Of a DNA stretch of 64,000 bases, positions 9,515 through 16,861 are shown piece after piece (position 1 is the first letter of the stretch; every line of letters begins with the position of its first letter). The translations under genes were made by a program, and so were the position numbers. Below the pieces are notes generated by a model. The model made no database searches and was not told the origin of the DNA. It saw only the letters and a list, made by a program, of their open reading frames with translations. Location: assembly GCF_027213645.1 (NCBI RefSeq), contig NZ_JAPWGL010000003.1, positions 905,843 through 969,842 of the forward strand, in the 5' to 3' direction. Source of the stretch: Pedobacter rhodius (GTDB lineage: Bacteria; Bacteroidota; Bacteroidia; Sphingobacteriales; Sphingobacteriaceae).

Positions 9515-10240
9515 TTAGATAATCAGATTCTTCTTTATTATATCCAAAAAAAGCTTCTTGTAGGTGTCCCCAATCATAATTTCTGAAGAAACTCCTTTAA
9601 GAAGAACATGGTTGCCATTAATTGCCACCACCTTATCAAGGGCTATAATAAATGATTTCTGCACCCTCATAAAGCGTTTAGTTGCCAACTTTTCCTCTAC
9701 ATCCTTCAGTGTTATAAGTGATAGTGTCCGTGTACCGTTATGATGGAAAGCAACGTAGTTTTTCATGCCTTCGATATAATCAATATCTTCGATGTTGATT
9801 TTGACCATCTTGCTTTTGGACTGTGCCGTTACGATAAAATAATCGTTTTCGCCTGCGCCTAGTATGTTATCGGCACTTTGCTTCCCAATAAGTTTTTGCA
9901 CTTTCGTAACGGCCTGTAAGAAACGTGCCAAAGGAATGGGTTTAACCAGGTAGTCAACAACATCAAGATCGAAACCTTCTGTTGCAAATTCCCGGTATGC
10001 GGTGGTCAGGACGAAATGGTAATTTGAATGGCGGACCGTCTGTATAAATTCGATACCCGATAACTCGGGCATATTGATATCGAGGAATATCAGATCGACA
10101 TTATGACCTTCAAGATAGGTGATTGCTTTGGCAGGGTTGGTAAAACAGGCAATCAGGTTCAGCTGGCTAACGGATTTAAGATAGTGCTTGATAACATCAA
10201 TTGCATGGTCTTCATCATCAACAATAATGCAGTTTATCAT
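9515..10240 (-). CDS. LytTR-type response regulator
   Basis: A 241-residue regulator: receiver domain at 1-115 (Asp-Asp pair in IIVDDEDHA, phospho-acceptor Asp in DLIFLDINMPELSG at about 54, Lys in YLVKPIPLARF) and a LytTR DNA-binding domain at about 140-240 (IDYIEGMKNYVAFH, FMRVQKSFIIAL). LytTR regulators often control peptide-bacteriocin, exopolysaccharide or virulence genes in response to a partner kinase. Its ATG overlaps the end of the kinase gene by four bases, so the two are translationally coupled. It is the last gene of a leftward run that starts with a GG-leader peptide gene. Confidence 0.95.
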   Translation of the reverse strand: MINCIIVDDEDHAIDVIKHYLKSVSQLNLIACFTNPAKAITYLEGHNVDLIFLDINMPELSGIEFIQTVRHSNYHFVLTTAYREFATEGFDLDVVDYLVKPIPLARFLQAVTKVQKLIGKQSADNILGAGENDYFIVTAQSKSKMVKINIEDIDYIEGMKNYVAFHHNGTRTLSLITLKDVEEKLATKRFMRVQKSFIIALDKVVAINGNHVLLKGVSSEIMIGDTYKKLFLDIIKKNLII

Positions 10241-11370
10241 ACTATTGGATAAGGGGGTGTGAAATTTTCGTTCCGGTTTATTATGGGATGGTTTTTTGTG
10301 TAAATAGTGTTTTCAAAGCGGCTGGCAGTAGCGGGCTGCTCTATTTTTAGCGTTATAGCGTAGTCCACTTCGGTATCGTGGATATCGAGGCTAAACCCTT
10401 TTTCATAAAAATGGAGCAGCCTCTTCTTAATGTTATCCATTCCGATGCCGCTGGAAAGTTCTTTAGGTGCCTTTTTTCTGGTATTAAATGTATTCAGGCT
10501 AATGCTTCCATCCTCTCCGATATTCAAAATAACTTTAGCCGGATTTGCCGCGTCTGTACAGTTGCCGTGTTTTAGAATATTCTCAACGACAGTTATCAGG
10601 ATCAGAGGGATTATCCGTACTTGATCTGTTGGCCCGTTTACCTTAAATTCTATTTGGAGTTTGTTGTTGAACCGAAGCTGGTTTATTTTAATGACGTTTT
10701 TAATATGCTCTATTTCGCGGCTGATCAGGGTCGTCTTGTCATCCTTTTCAATCTCCAGTGAATACCTCATAATTTCACTCAATAACATAATTCCCTCCGA
10801 AAGTTCTTCTGATAAAGGAATTGATTTGGCGTAGAAGAAGTTTAAGGTATTGTTCAGGAAGTGGGGATTTATCTGTGATCTCAGGAATGCATACTCTGCC
10901 TCGTGCTTTTCCTTTTCTATCAAGCGCTGTTTTCTTTCAAACCTTATACTTTTCCTCATATAATAATAACCGAACGAGAAAAAGGCATACATCAGGAAGA
11001 GCCAAAAAACTTCAATGCAAAACCTAAATGTAGCAAAAGGGGCGGCCGATGACCCGATCTTATTGGGGTGGATCAGTGGGGCAATAATAAATTTATTCGA
11101 AAGCCATAGTCCAATGGCAAGGCCATATATGATTAACAGTGAAAGGGAAAGGTAAAGCGCTCTTGTCGGATGAAGGAATCTTGTGTAAGCGAAAAAGCAG
11201 GCATAAAAGACGACCATGTTTGGGAAATGCGTAAAAAACATATCCAGTATGTTGATGGAAAAATGCTTTGGATTCCTGCCAAAATCCATGAGCGCCCCTA
11301 AAACCATATACGACAGCCAGAACAGGATATGGGAAGCTATAATTTTTTTGTTTTTTACGCTATAACCCAT
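10237..11370 (-). CDS. LytS-like sensor histidine kinase
   Basis: A 377-residue membrane kinase with about four N-terminal transmembrane segments (residues 10-150, e.g. SHILFWLSYMVLGALM), a coiled linker, and a His_kinase (PF06580-type) domain. The H-box is RSQINPHFLNNTLNFF; the ATP-binding region shows the N-box VVENILKHGN and the G-box SGIGMDNIKKRLL. These kinases pair with LytTR regulators and often sense peptides or membrane state through the transmembrane region, with no large extracellular domain. It has a four-base overlap with the regulator gene and is six bases from the S41 protease gene upstream. Confidence 0.95.
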   Translation of the reverse strand: MGYSVKNKKIIASHILFWLSYMVLGALMDFGRNPKHFSINILDMFFTHFPNMVVFYACFFAYTRFLHPTRALYLSLSLLIIYGLAIGLWLSNKFIIAPLIHPNKIGSSAAPFATFRFCIEVFWLFLMYAFFSFGYYYMRKSIRFERKQRLIEKEKHEAEYAFLRSQINPHFLNNTLNFFYAKSIPLSEELSEGIMLLSEIMRYSLEIEKDDKTTLISREIEHIKNVIKINQLRFNNKLQIEFKVNGPTDQVRIIPLILITVVENILKHGNCTDAANPAKVILNIGEDGSISLNTFNTRKKAPKELSSGIGMDNIKKRLLHFYEKGFSLDIHDTEVDYAITLKIEQPATASRFENTIYTKNHPIINRNENFTPPYPIV

Positions 11371-11376
11371 TTACTT

Positions 11377-12795
11377 TTAATTTTTTTGTACATAATCAAT
11401 CCAGTCAGAAATTCCGGTGGGAATCTTTACATCGGGAGCGATACCAATGTTATCCAATGGGTAATTCGGTAATCGCAATGACTTACAGGCGGGATAGTAA
11501 AGGACGAAAAAGGGACATGGCATTTTTGTCCTGATGAACTCTGTATAATCTATAGCACCCCCACTGTTTTCCCCAAAAAGCTTAACCTTTGTGCTTTGTT
11601 TTGCCTCTAATAAAAAAAGCTCGGCAGCACTTCCCGTATTCCTGTTCACTAAAAAGGAAATGCGCTCGGGATATTTTTCTACCGAAGGAAGTTTGAGCGT
11701 ATCAACAGGGTAAATTGTATAAAGGTGATCTTGATGGGCCTTCAACTTTGCCAATCGCTCTATAAAATACTTTTGGAGGCTATCTGACAGTTCGGGATGA
11801 AGGTTTGAATAGCCTCCCTTAATATTGTCCTTTGTAGCTAGTACCGTTCCGCCCTCTTTGAGGATTGGCCCTGTATAGATATAGGGTATAAGTTTTTCAT
11901 AGACCAAAACCGATCCCCCTGCATTGTTACGCAGATCTATAATGAGATGCTTTGTGGTTTTAAGCACTTGCTCATTTTGCTTAAGCAGGGTATCCATAAC
12001 CTTAACGTATTCCAATGAAGCAAATGAAGGCAGTGAAATCAGGGCGGTTTTCTCATCTACAACTTTAAATTTGGGAGACAGGTCAGGAGTTTTCTTGTTG
12101 ATGGCCTGCGCTGGTACTTCGGCAGGATTTTTAACCCATTTGCCATAAGTTCCAAAATCGAGCGTATCCCCATTTTTGTAAAGCGTAGGATAGACATAGG
12201 AATGGTCTTTTGAACGAAAATATTTTGTTTGATAGGCCGCCTTCTTCTTTTGTACCTCAAATTTAACCTGCTGCGGCATCCAGTATATATTGTCTGCTGT
12301 AATGGTAAAGGCAAGAAATGAATTTTTATTTTTAGCATCCCTTATAATACCGACACGGTAACCGCCTGCAGTGTTGCCCCAGATTCCTTCAATGCTATCG
12401 GTTTTTCCTTTGTTGGAAGAGAGGTAATTATTGAAATCCGTTTCGCCCCACGAGACTTTTTTGTCGTCTACGTAAAATTTGCGGATCGAATCTGCTGGAA
12501 AGCCAGTGGCGTCTATTCCTGCGGTCATATGCTTGTCCTTGAAAAAGGCCAGCCATTCTCTCATTACGAAAGAACACCGATACCTGTCCGATACTTTAGC
12601 TACCGATGATAAGCTGTCCGTAAAAAGTTCAAATTTTTTTCTGTTGGCGGGTGTAACTTTATCGTAGAAGCCGACATAATTTTTTTTAACCTTTTCCACC
12701 ATAAAGTTAAAGTTGACAGCGCAGGAACAGTCATCTGCTTTAGCTTTGATGATAAAGGTGAAAAGGATAAGGGCAAACAGATAATTTTTCAGCAT
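11377..12795 (-). CDS. Exported S41 family peptidase
   Basis: A 472-residue protein with a signal peptide (LFALILFTFIIKAKA), an unassigned N-terminal half, and a C-terminal S41 (C-terminal processing protease) domain. The domain is visible as HLIIDLRNNAGGSVLVYEKL and the nucleophile loop NRNTGSAAELFLLEA, ending with DNIGIAPDVKIP. No clear PDZ domain is seen, unlike the CtpA-like protease at 26130. It is in one run with a GG-leader peptide gene 35 bases upstream and the kinase and regulator genes downstream. A role in trimming or degrading the peptide, or in signalling, is possible but is inference. Confidence 0.85.
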   Translation of the reverse strand: MLKNYLFALILFTFIIKAKADDCSCAVNFNFMVEKVKKNYVGFYDKVTPANRKKFELFTDSLSSVAKVSDRYRCSFVMREWLAFFKDKHMTAGIDATGFPADSIRKFYVDDKKVSWGETDFNNYLSSNKGKTDSIEGIWGNTAGGYRVGIIRDAKNKNSFLAFTITADNIYWMPQQVKFEVQKKKAAYQTKYFRSKDHSYVYPTLYKNGDTLDFGTYGKWVKNPAEVPAQAINKKTPDLSPKFKVVDEKTALISLPSFASLEYVKVMDTLLKQNEQVLKTTKHLIIDLRNNAGGSVLVYEKLIPYIYTGPILKEGGTVLATKDNIKGGYSNLHPELSDSLQKYFIERLAKLKAHQDHLYTIYPVDTLKLPSVEKYPERISFLVNRNTGSAAELFLLEAKQSTKVKLFGENSGGAIDYTEFIRTKMPCPFFVLYYPACKSLRLPNYPLDNIGIAPDVKIPTGISDWIDYVQKN

Positions 12796-12830
12796 AGGAT
12801 TACTTATTTCTCAATTATAAGGAATAAGTA

Positions 12831-13013
12831 TTAAATATCCGTCTGTGTTGGAATCTGTACGATTGTACAGCCGGGATCGACAGAAGGTCCCTCTGTTGGT
12901 TTCTGAGGTCCGTTCCCACCTTTAACTGTCTGCATTTGCTGTTTGCTTAAATTCCCGGCAGGTCTTCTTTTAAAGATGAACTGTACTTTTTTTTCTAATT
13001 TGTTTGTTTTCAT
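12831..13013 (-). CDS. Double-glycine leader peptide precursor 1
   Basis: A 60-residue precursor starting at the ATG at 13013; longer upstream frames have no support. The leader has NLSKQQMQTVKGG, the pattern that C39 peptidases of exporters cut after Gly-Gly (residues 32-33). The predicted product is 27 residues, NGPQKPTEGPSVDPGC followed by TIVQIPTQTDI: Pro-rich, one Cys. The leader is longer and more basic than usual. It is the first gene of the run with the S41 protease, kinase and LytTR regulator, so it may be a signalling peptide for that system, or a second bacteriocin-like product. The family assignment is strong, the function inferred. Confidence 0.8.
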   Translation of the reverse strand: MKTNKLEKKVQFIFKRRPAGNLSKQQMQTVKGGNGPQKPTEGPSVDPGCTIVQIPTQTDI

Positions 13014-13040
13014 AATGGTATGAATGATATATTGTATTTT

Positions 13041-13071
13041 TAAATGTATTATTTCTTTACATCGCTTCAAA
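13041..13071 (-). promoter_or_regulatory. Promoter of GG-peptide 1 run
   Basis: On the minus strand TTTG (13068-13071), 19 bases, then TACATTTA (13041-13048): one mismatch to the Bacteroidota consensus TTTG-N19-23-TAnnTTTG. The predicted transcript start lies about 20 bases before the ATG at 13013. Confidence 0.55.
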
Positions 13072-13085
13072 ATATAATACACCAA

Positions 13086-13621
13086 ACGTACCTTCTGAAG
13101 GACGAAACTACCTTATTAATTATATGTCCACTATAAGTAGGTAAGCAGAAATCGCTAAATTCCTTAGTCCGCAGGCAGGCTATTTGTATAATAAAAGATA
13201 TAGCGAATTTCGGGTGCGACCCGTTGGCGCCGATTACTGAACTCAACTCATTATAAAAACAGCTAATGCAGGCCGGTTAATGTAAATTTTTATCTACAAA
13301 AAGACCTAATCTCTCCAACTGACTTTTGCGCTATTTTTAAAATTTGCTTCAGCTACCTCAAGAAAATTAGTGCTTTAAGGAGTTTTAACTAAGTTGAACC
13401 TCCATTATTCTAAAGCATTTGAGCATGATAACGAAATAAAACACATGTTTTTTTGCCGCATTTGTCATTCCTCAGGAACTTTGTGTCCTTTGAAAATAGG
13501 CTTTGGTGTATTTCCCTATATTCATACTTTGATTAACAATAAAAAGTTCGAAGATTAGTAAAACAAAACGATATACGAGGGAATTCCGGTCTGCACGGAC
13601 GTCCCGAAGACTAATCTAAGA
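13086..13621. other. Divergent control region of the peptide island
   Basis: About 540 bases without a gene between the leftward and rightward runs. It holds the rightward promoter candidate at 13502-13531 and a short inverted pair gattagt/actaatc (about 13553-13559 and 13610-13616) around the start of the fusion gene's leader. I find no open frame or known RNA. Confidence 0.5.
13502..13531 (+). promoter_or_regulatory. Candidate promoter of the rightward peptide operon
   Basis: TTTG (13502-13505), 19 bases, then TACTTTG (13525-13531), one base short of TAnnTTTG. The transcript would start near 13538, about 85 bases before the fusion gene. Confidence 0.4.
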
Positions 13622-15196
13622 ATGGATATTTTCACATTAAAGCGCCCCAATTTGGAAGCCATATTATCGGCTCTCCTAAAGATCTTAAAAGTTAAGGTGA
13701 CTACATCAGCAGCTGACACCTGTCTAAAAGAACATCCCGGATACCCAAGTATACTGGCATTAAGCGACTGCCTGCGGGAGTGGAATGTAGATAATTACAC
13801 GTATAGAATTGATAAAGCAGATTTCGAGACAGGGGACTTGTTATTTCCATTTGCGGCACATTTTACAGAAAAAGGGGGAAGATTTGTCCTCGTACAGGGT
13901 ATTGAAAAAGGGAACGTTTATTATACAGATGAAGGTGAGAGAAATGGAATAATGACGGAGGAAGAGTTTTTGAAACGCTGGGACGGAATAGCTTTCCATG
14001 CCGAAGGCAGAACCACAAGCGGGGAGAAAAGTTACAGGTTAAACTACCTAAAAGGTATTTTGCAGAAAATGCTTCTTCCCCTTGGTGCCATCTTTTGTAT
14101 TACAATCCTGGGGCTTGCTATTGCTGCCCATCCATTTTCGCTTTCCTACCTTCTACTCTGCACTGTAAAACTTATCGGAGCTGGCATAAGTATCCTATTG
14201 CTGACCCAAAGTATCAATTCTCAAAATCCCTTTATAAGGAACTTGTGTGGCCTGGCTGGAAAAAGTGATTGTAACAATATACTGAAGTCGGATGCTGCAC
14301 AGATAACCTCCTGGTTAAGCTGGAGTGAAATCGGTTTTTTTTATTTTACAGGTTCATTATTGCTCCTTCTGGTGCAACCTACGTCAGTTAATCTGATCGC
14401 ATGGCTCAACTTAGCGGCGTTACCCTACACCCTATATTCGATCAGTTATCAATACAGGCATAAAAACTGGTGCGTCTTATGTTGTGCGGTACAGTTTATA
14501 CTATGGTCAGAATTTGTAGTTAATATCAGTTTTAATGCTTTTAAACAAAGCAGCGGTGCCTATGCTTTTTATTTTGTACCCATCCTTTTTTTTACGCCTG
14601 TTATAGGATGGTTCCTCCTCAAGCCATTGCTTTACCTGTCGGTGCAGGTGCAGCCACTAAAGCAGGACTTGAAAAATTTCAAGTTTGATACCGACCTTTT
14701 TATGCAGCGGCTTTTCAGCCAGCCCAGATATGCGGTGAATGATGATCTGATACCTATTAGTCTGGGCAATCCAAATGCGCCGATAACCATTACAATGGTC
14801 AGTAATCCCTATTGCAACCCCTGTGCGAAAGCTCATGAATTTCTGAAAAGGTGGATGGTTGATAGGGATGATATTCAGGGTAAGGTTGTGTTCACTACAA
14901 ATGGAAGCGCGCATGATTTCCGAACCAAGGTTGCCAGACACCTGATTGCCTTAACATTGGCTGAGGATAATATCACTGCAGGCAATGCATTAACGCAATG
15001 GTATGAAAAAAGGGATACCTATGAGGCATGGGCTTTACAATATCCTGCTACTTTAGGTGAGCAGGATCATATAGCAATAGAAAAGCAGCGTCAGTGGTGC
15101 AGTATGGCGGATATAGCATTTACTCCGACTATTTTTATCAATGGCTATAAAATACCCACAGGCTATCAACTGGAGGACCTGAAGTATCTTTTATAG
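13622..15196 (+). CDS. C39-like / VKOR / thioredoxin fusion, peptide disulfide oxidase
   Basis: A 524-residue membrane protein with three parts. Residues 1-140 resemble a C39 peptidase but lack its catalytic residues: the GHFVVL histidine motif is GRFVLV here, and DP is TDE. Residues 150-330 form a VKOR-type bundle with a C-x7-C loop pair (CGLAGKSDC) and membrane CxxC (NWCVLCCA). Residues 370-524 form a DsbA/thioredoxin domain with SNPYCNPCAKAHEFL and the cis-Pro loop FTPTIF. VKOR-thioredoxin fusions oxidise thiols and pass electrons to quinones. The next gene is a six-cysteine peptide, so forming its disulfides is the natural role; the dead C39 domain could dock the GG leader. Confidence 0.88.
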   Translation: MDIFTLKRPNLEAILSALLKILKVKVTTSAADTCLKEHPGYPSILALSDCLREWNVDNYTYRIDKADFETGDLLFPFAAHFTEKGGRFVLVQGIEKGNVYYTDEGERNGIMTEEEFLKRWDGIAFHAEGRTTSGEKSYRLNYLKGILQKMLLPLGAIFCITILGLAIAAHPFSLSYLLLCTVKLIGAGISILLLTQSINSQNPFIRNLCGLAGKSDCNNILKSDAAQITSWLSWSEIGFFYFTGSLLLLLVQPTSVNLIAWLNLAALPYTLYSISYQYRHKNWCVLCCAVQFILWSEFVVNISFNAFKQSSGAYAFYFVPILFFTPVIGWFLLKPLLYLSVQVQPLKQDLKNFKFDTDLFMQRLFSQPRYAVNDDLIPISLGNPNAPITITMVSNPYCNPCAKAHEFLKRWMVDRDDIQGKVVFTTNGSAHDFRTKVARHLIALTLAEDNITAGNALTQWYEKRDTYEAWALQYPATLGEQDHIAIEKQRQWCSMADIAFTPTIFINGYKIPTGYQLEDLKYLL

Positions 15197-15251
15197 CAAC
15201 ATAAAACAGTTAAGGGAAATTTTAGAATTCCGAAAGACTTTTGCAAAAAAA

Positions 15252-15280
15252 GGGGCAGCAGGTTGCAACGAAACTGCCCC
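15252..15280 (+). promoter_or_regulatory. Hairpin in the leader of the six-Cys peptide gene
   Basis: ggggcag (15252-15258) pairs with ctgcccc (15274-15280), with an inner gttgcaac palindrome in the loop. No T-run follows. It sits between the fusion gene and the peptide gene and could be an mRNA-processing or stabilising element that raises peptide levels. Confidence 0.5.
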
Positions 15281-15372
15281 AAGGAACGAATGCAGGCGTT
15301 TACCGGCATCGCTTAAGTTTTCCTTGCGTGAAAGGAGAACAAACCTATAAAAGCAAAATTAAACTTTTAAAA

Positions 15373-15615
15373 ATGAAAAAAGTAAATTTACTCAGCAGAG
15401 CTGAGATGAAAAATGTAATGGGCGGTCTTTATCCAGTTGGTACACCAGGCGGAAACAATGGTAATCCATGCGCTTCTGGCGGTGCATGCGATGCAGCTGG
15501 GGGAACAGTTGCATATGCAATGGATAACGGTGATTACGGTGCAGGAAACTGTCAGGGTGCTGCTGGTTGCCACAACTATTGCAGTGCTCCGGGCCAGCCT
15601 AATTTTTGGTGCTAA
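15373..15615 (+). CDS. Six-cysteine double-glycine peptide precursor 2
   Basis: An 80-residue precursor. The ATG at 15373 is chosen because it gives a standard leader, MKKVNLLSRAEMKNVMGG, cut after Gly17-Gly18; the upstream extension is not leader-like. The 62-residue product starts LYPVGTPGGNNGNPC and is very rich in Gly, Asn and Ala, with Cys at precursor positions 33, 39, 60, 66, 70 and 80. Six cysteines allow three disulfides, which fits the VKOR/thioredoxin fusion encoded just upstream and the C39 exporter downstream. A secreted, disulfide-stabilised antimicrobial or signal peptide is inferred; no known bacteriocin class is recognised in the core. Confidence 0.88.
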   Translation: MKKVNLLSRAEMKNVMGGLYPVGTPGGNNGNPCASGGACDAAGGTVAYAMDNGDYGAGNCQGAAGCHNYCSAPGQPNFWC

Positions 15616-15673
15616 ACCCTTACTTACAGTGCATTGTCGCACTGTAAGTTTTTATATATCCAATCTATATCCT

Positions 15674-16699
15674 ATGAAAATCAAAACAATGTTACTATTA
15701 CTACTACTCGGTCAGGCAGCTATTGCCCAACAGGAGTCCAGAGTTTACATTAAACTGGCTAATTCACCAGACCTGAATATTGAAAAAAGGCGCTTCTTTG
15801 ACCAGGAAGGTAATTACAGCATCGCAGATAAAACAGATTCGCAGCTTTCCTTTCAGTTCAACAAAGGCAAGACATTACCTGAAGGAGAAGATTTTAACGT
15901 TAAAAAAGTCGGTAACGACTCTTATCTGCTAAAAATTAAATCAGCGCAGCCTGAAATGGTGTACCTCAACTATAAGCCAATCTATATTGTTCCTGGCGAC
16001 AGTGTGAAAATTACATTTAAAGAGTTGCTGCGCACTTTTGATACAAGACAGGATACCATTATAGCAGAGGGAAAACTTAAATGTAATTATGAGTTTTCAT
16101 ATTTTTTAAAGTCAAAAAAATTAGAGGGAAGCTATCCAAAGGTAACTTCGGCCAAGTATCAGGGTAAGATCCTGAGCTTTTGTACAGATCTTAAAAAATA
16201 TTACGCTGACTATGATCTGTATTATAGTTCTGTTGCTGGTTTAAAGCTATGCGATCCCAATCTTATAGCCTATCTCCATCGTAAAAACCAGGAAACCTAC
16301 CTGTTTAACCTGATAAGGTATGAATCTGATTTCAAGGCACAAAAGAAGCTGGCTGATGCGAAGGCGGTTGGTGATATACTTGAAGAATCCTTCAATAAGA
16401 CCAAATTTGTCGCGGCTGATTCCTTATTAAGTTTTGGAATGGAAAACCTGTTTAAGCGGTATTTTAAAAGATTAACCGGGCTTAGATACAACGAGCTTGC
16501 AAGCAAGGACGATTACTTTGCCTTCAAGAGTTTTATCCAGGCCTACCCAAACCCTTTTGTCAAAGAATACTTTATCTATTTTTTAGTTGCCAACTATTCC
16601 GATACCATCAAGAATTACGACCCTGAAGCGGTTGCAGCCCTGAAAAAAGATATCTCCAACGCACAGATTTTGAATGGGCTTAAAAAATTAAACTTATAA
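15674..16699 (+). CDS. Unknown secreted protein of the peptide operon
   Basis: A 341-residue protein from the ATG at 15674, with a clear signal peptide (KTMLLLLLLGQAAIAQQ). The body has a beta-rich N-terminal third (VYIKLANSPDLNIEKRRFF; MVYLNYKPIYIVPGDSVKI) that resembles the N-terminal region of Bacteroidota TlpA-like proteins, and a helical rest with no thioredoxin motif. Only two cysteines are noticed after the signal peptide region that could pair, plus one near KLCDPN. It lies 58 bases after the six-Cys peptide gene and before the exporter, so immunity or periplasmic chaperoning are candidate roles, both inference. I do not recognise a family. Confidence 0.8.
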   Translation: MKIKTMLLLLLLGQAAIAQQESRVYIKLANSPDLNIEKRRFFDQEGNYSIADKTDSQLSFQFNKGKTLPEGEDFNVKKVGNDSYLLKIKSAQPEMVYLNYKPIYIVPGDSVKITFKELLRTFDTRQDTIIAEGKLKCNYEFSYFLKSKKLEGSYPKVTSAKYQGKILSFCTDLKKYYADYDLYYSSVAGLKLCDPNLIAYLHRKNQETYLFNLIRYESDFKAQKKLADAKAVGDILEESFNKTKFVAADSLLSFGMENLFKRYFKRLTGLRYNELASKDDYFAFKSFIQAYPNPFVKEYFIYFLVANYSDTIKNYDPEAVAALKKDISNAQILNGLKKLNL

Positions 16700-16861
16700 A
16701 AAAGACTTCTGTACTTTACCGGTCTATACGGTTTTTGATCATGATAATTTATGCTATCCCTGTATGGAAAGGTCAGCCATTTCGAAAATTTTAAATGATA
16801 GCCACCCTCAGAACAATGGAAAATAAGTTCCTTAATTTTTCTGTATAACAATATTTCCGAT

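Noticed and set aside
13086..13621. Further GG peptide genes in the divergent region
   Set aside because: No frame with an L-S-x-x-x-M-x-x-x-x-G-G leader was found on either strand.
15241..15372. Upstream extension of the six-Cys peptide frame
   Set aside because: No leader features, and it crosses a GC-rich hairpin; the ATG at 15373 gives a textbook GG leader.
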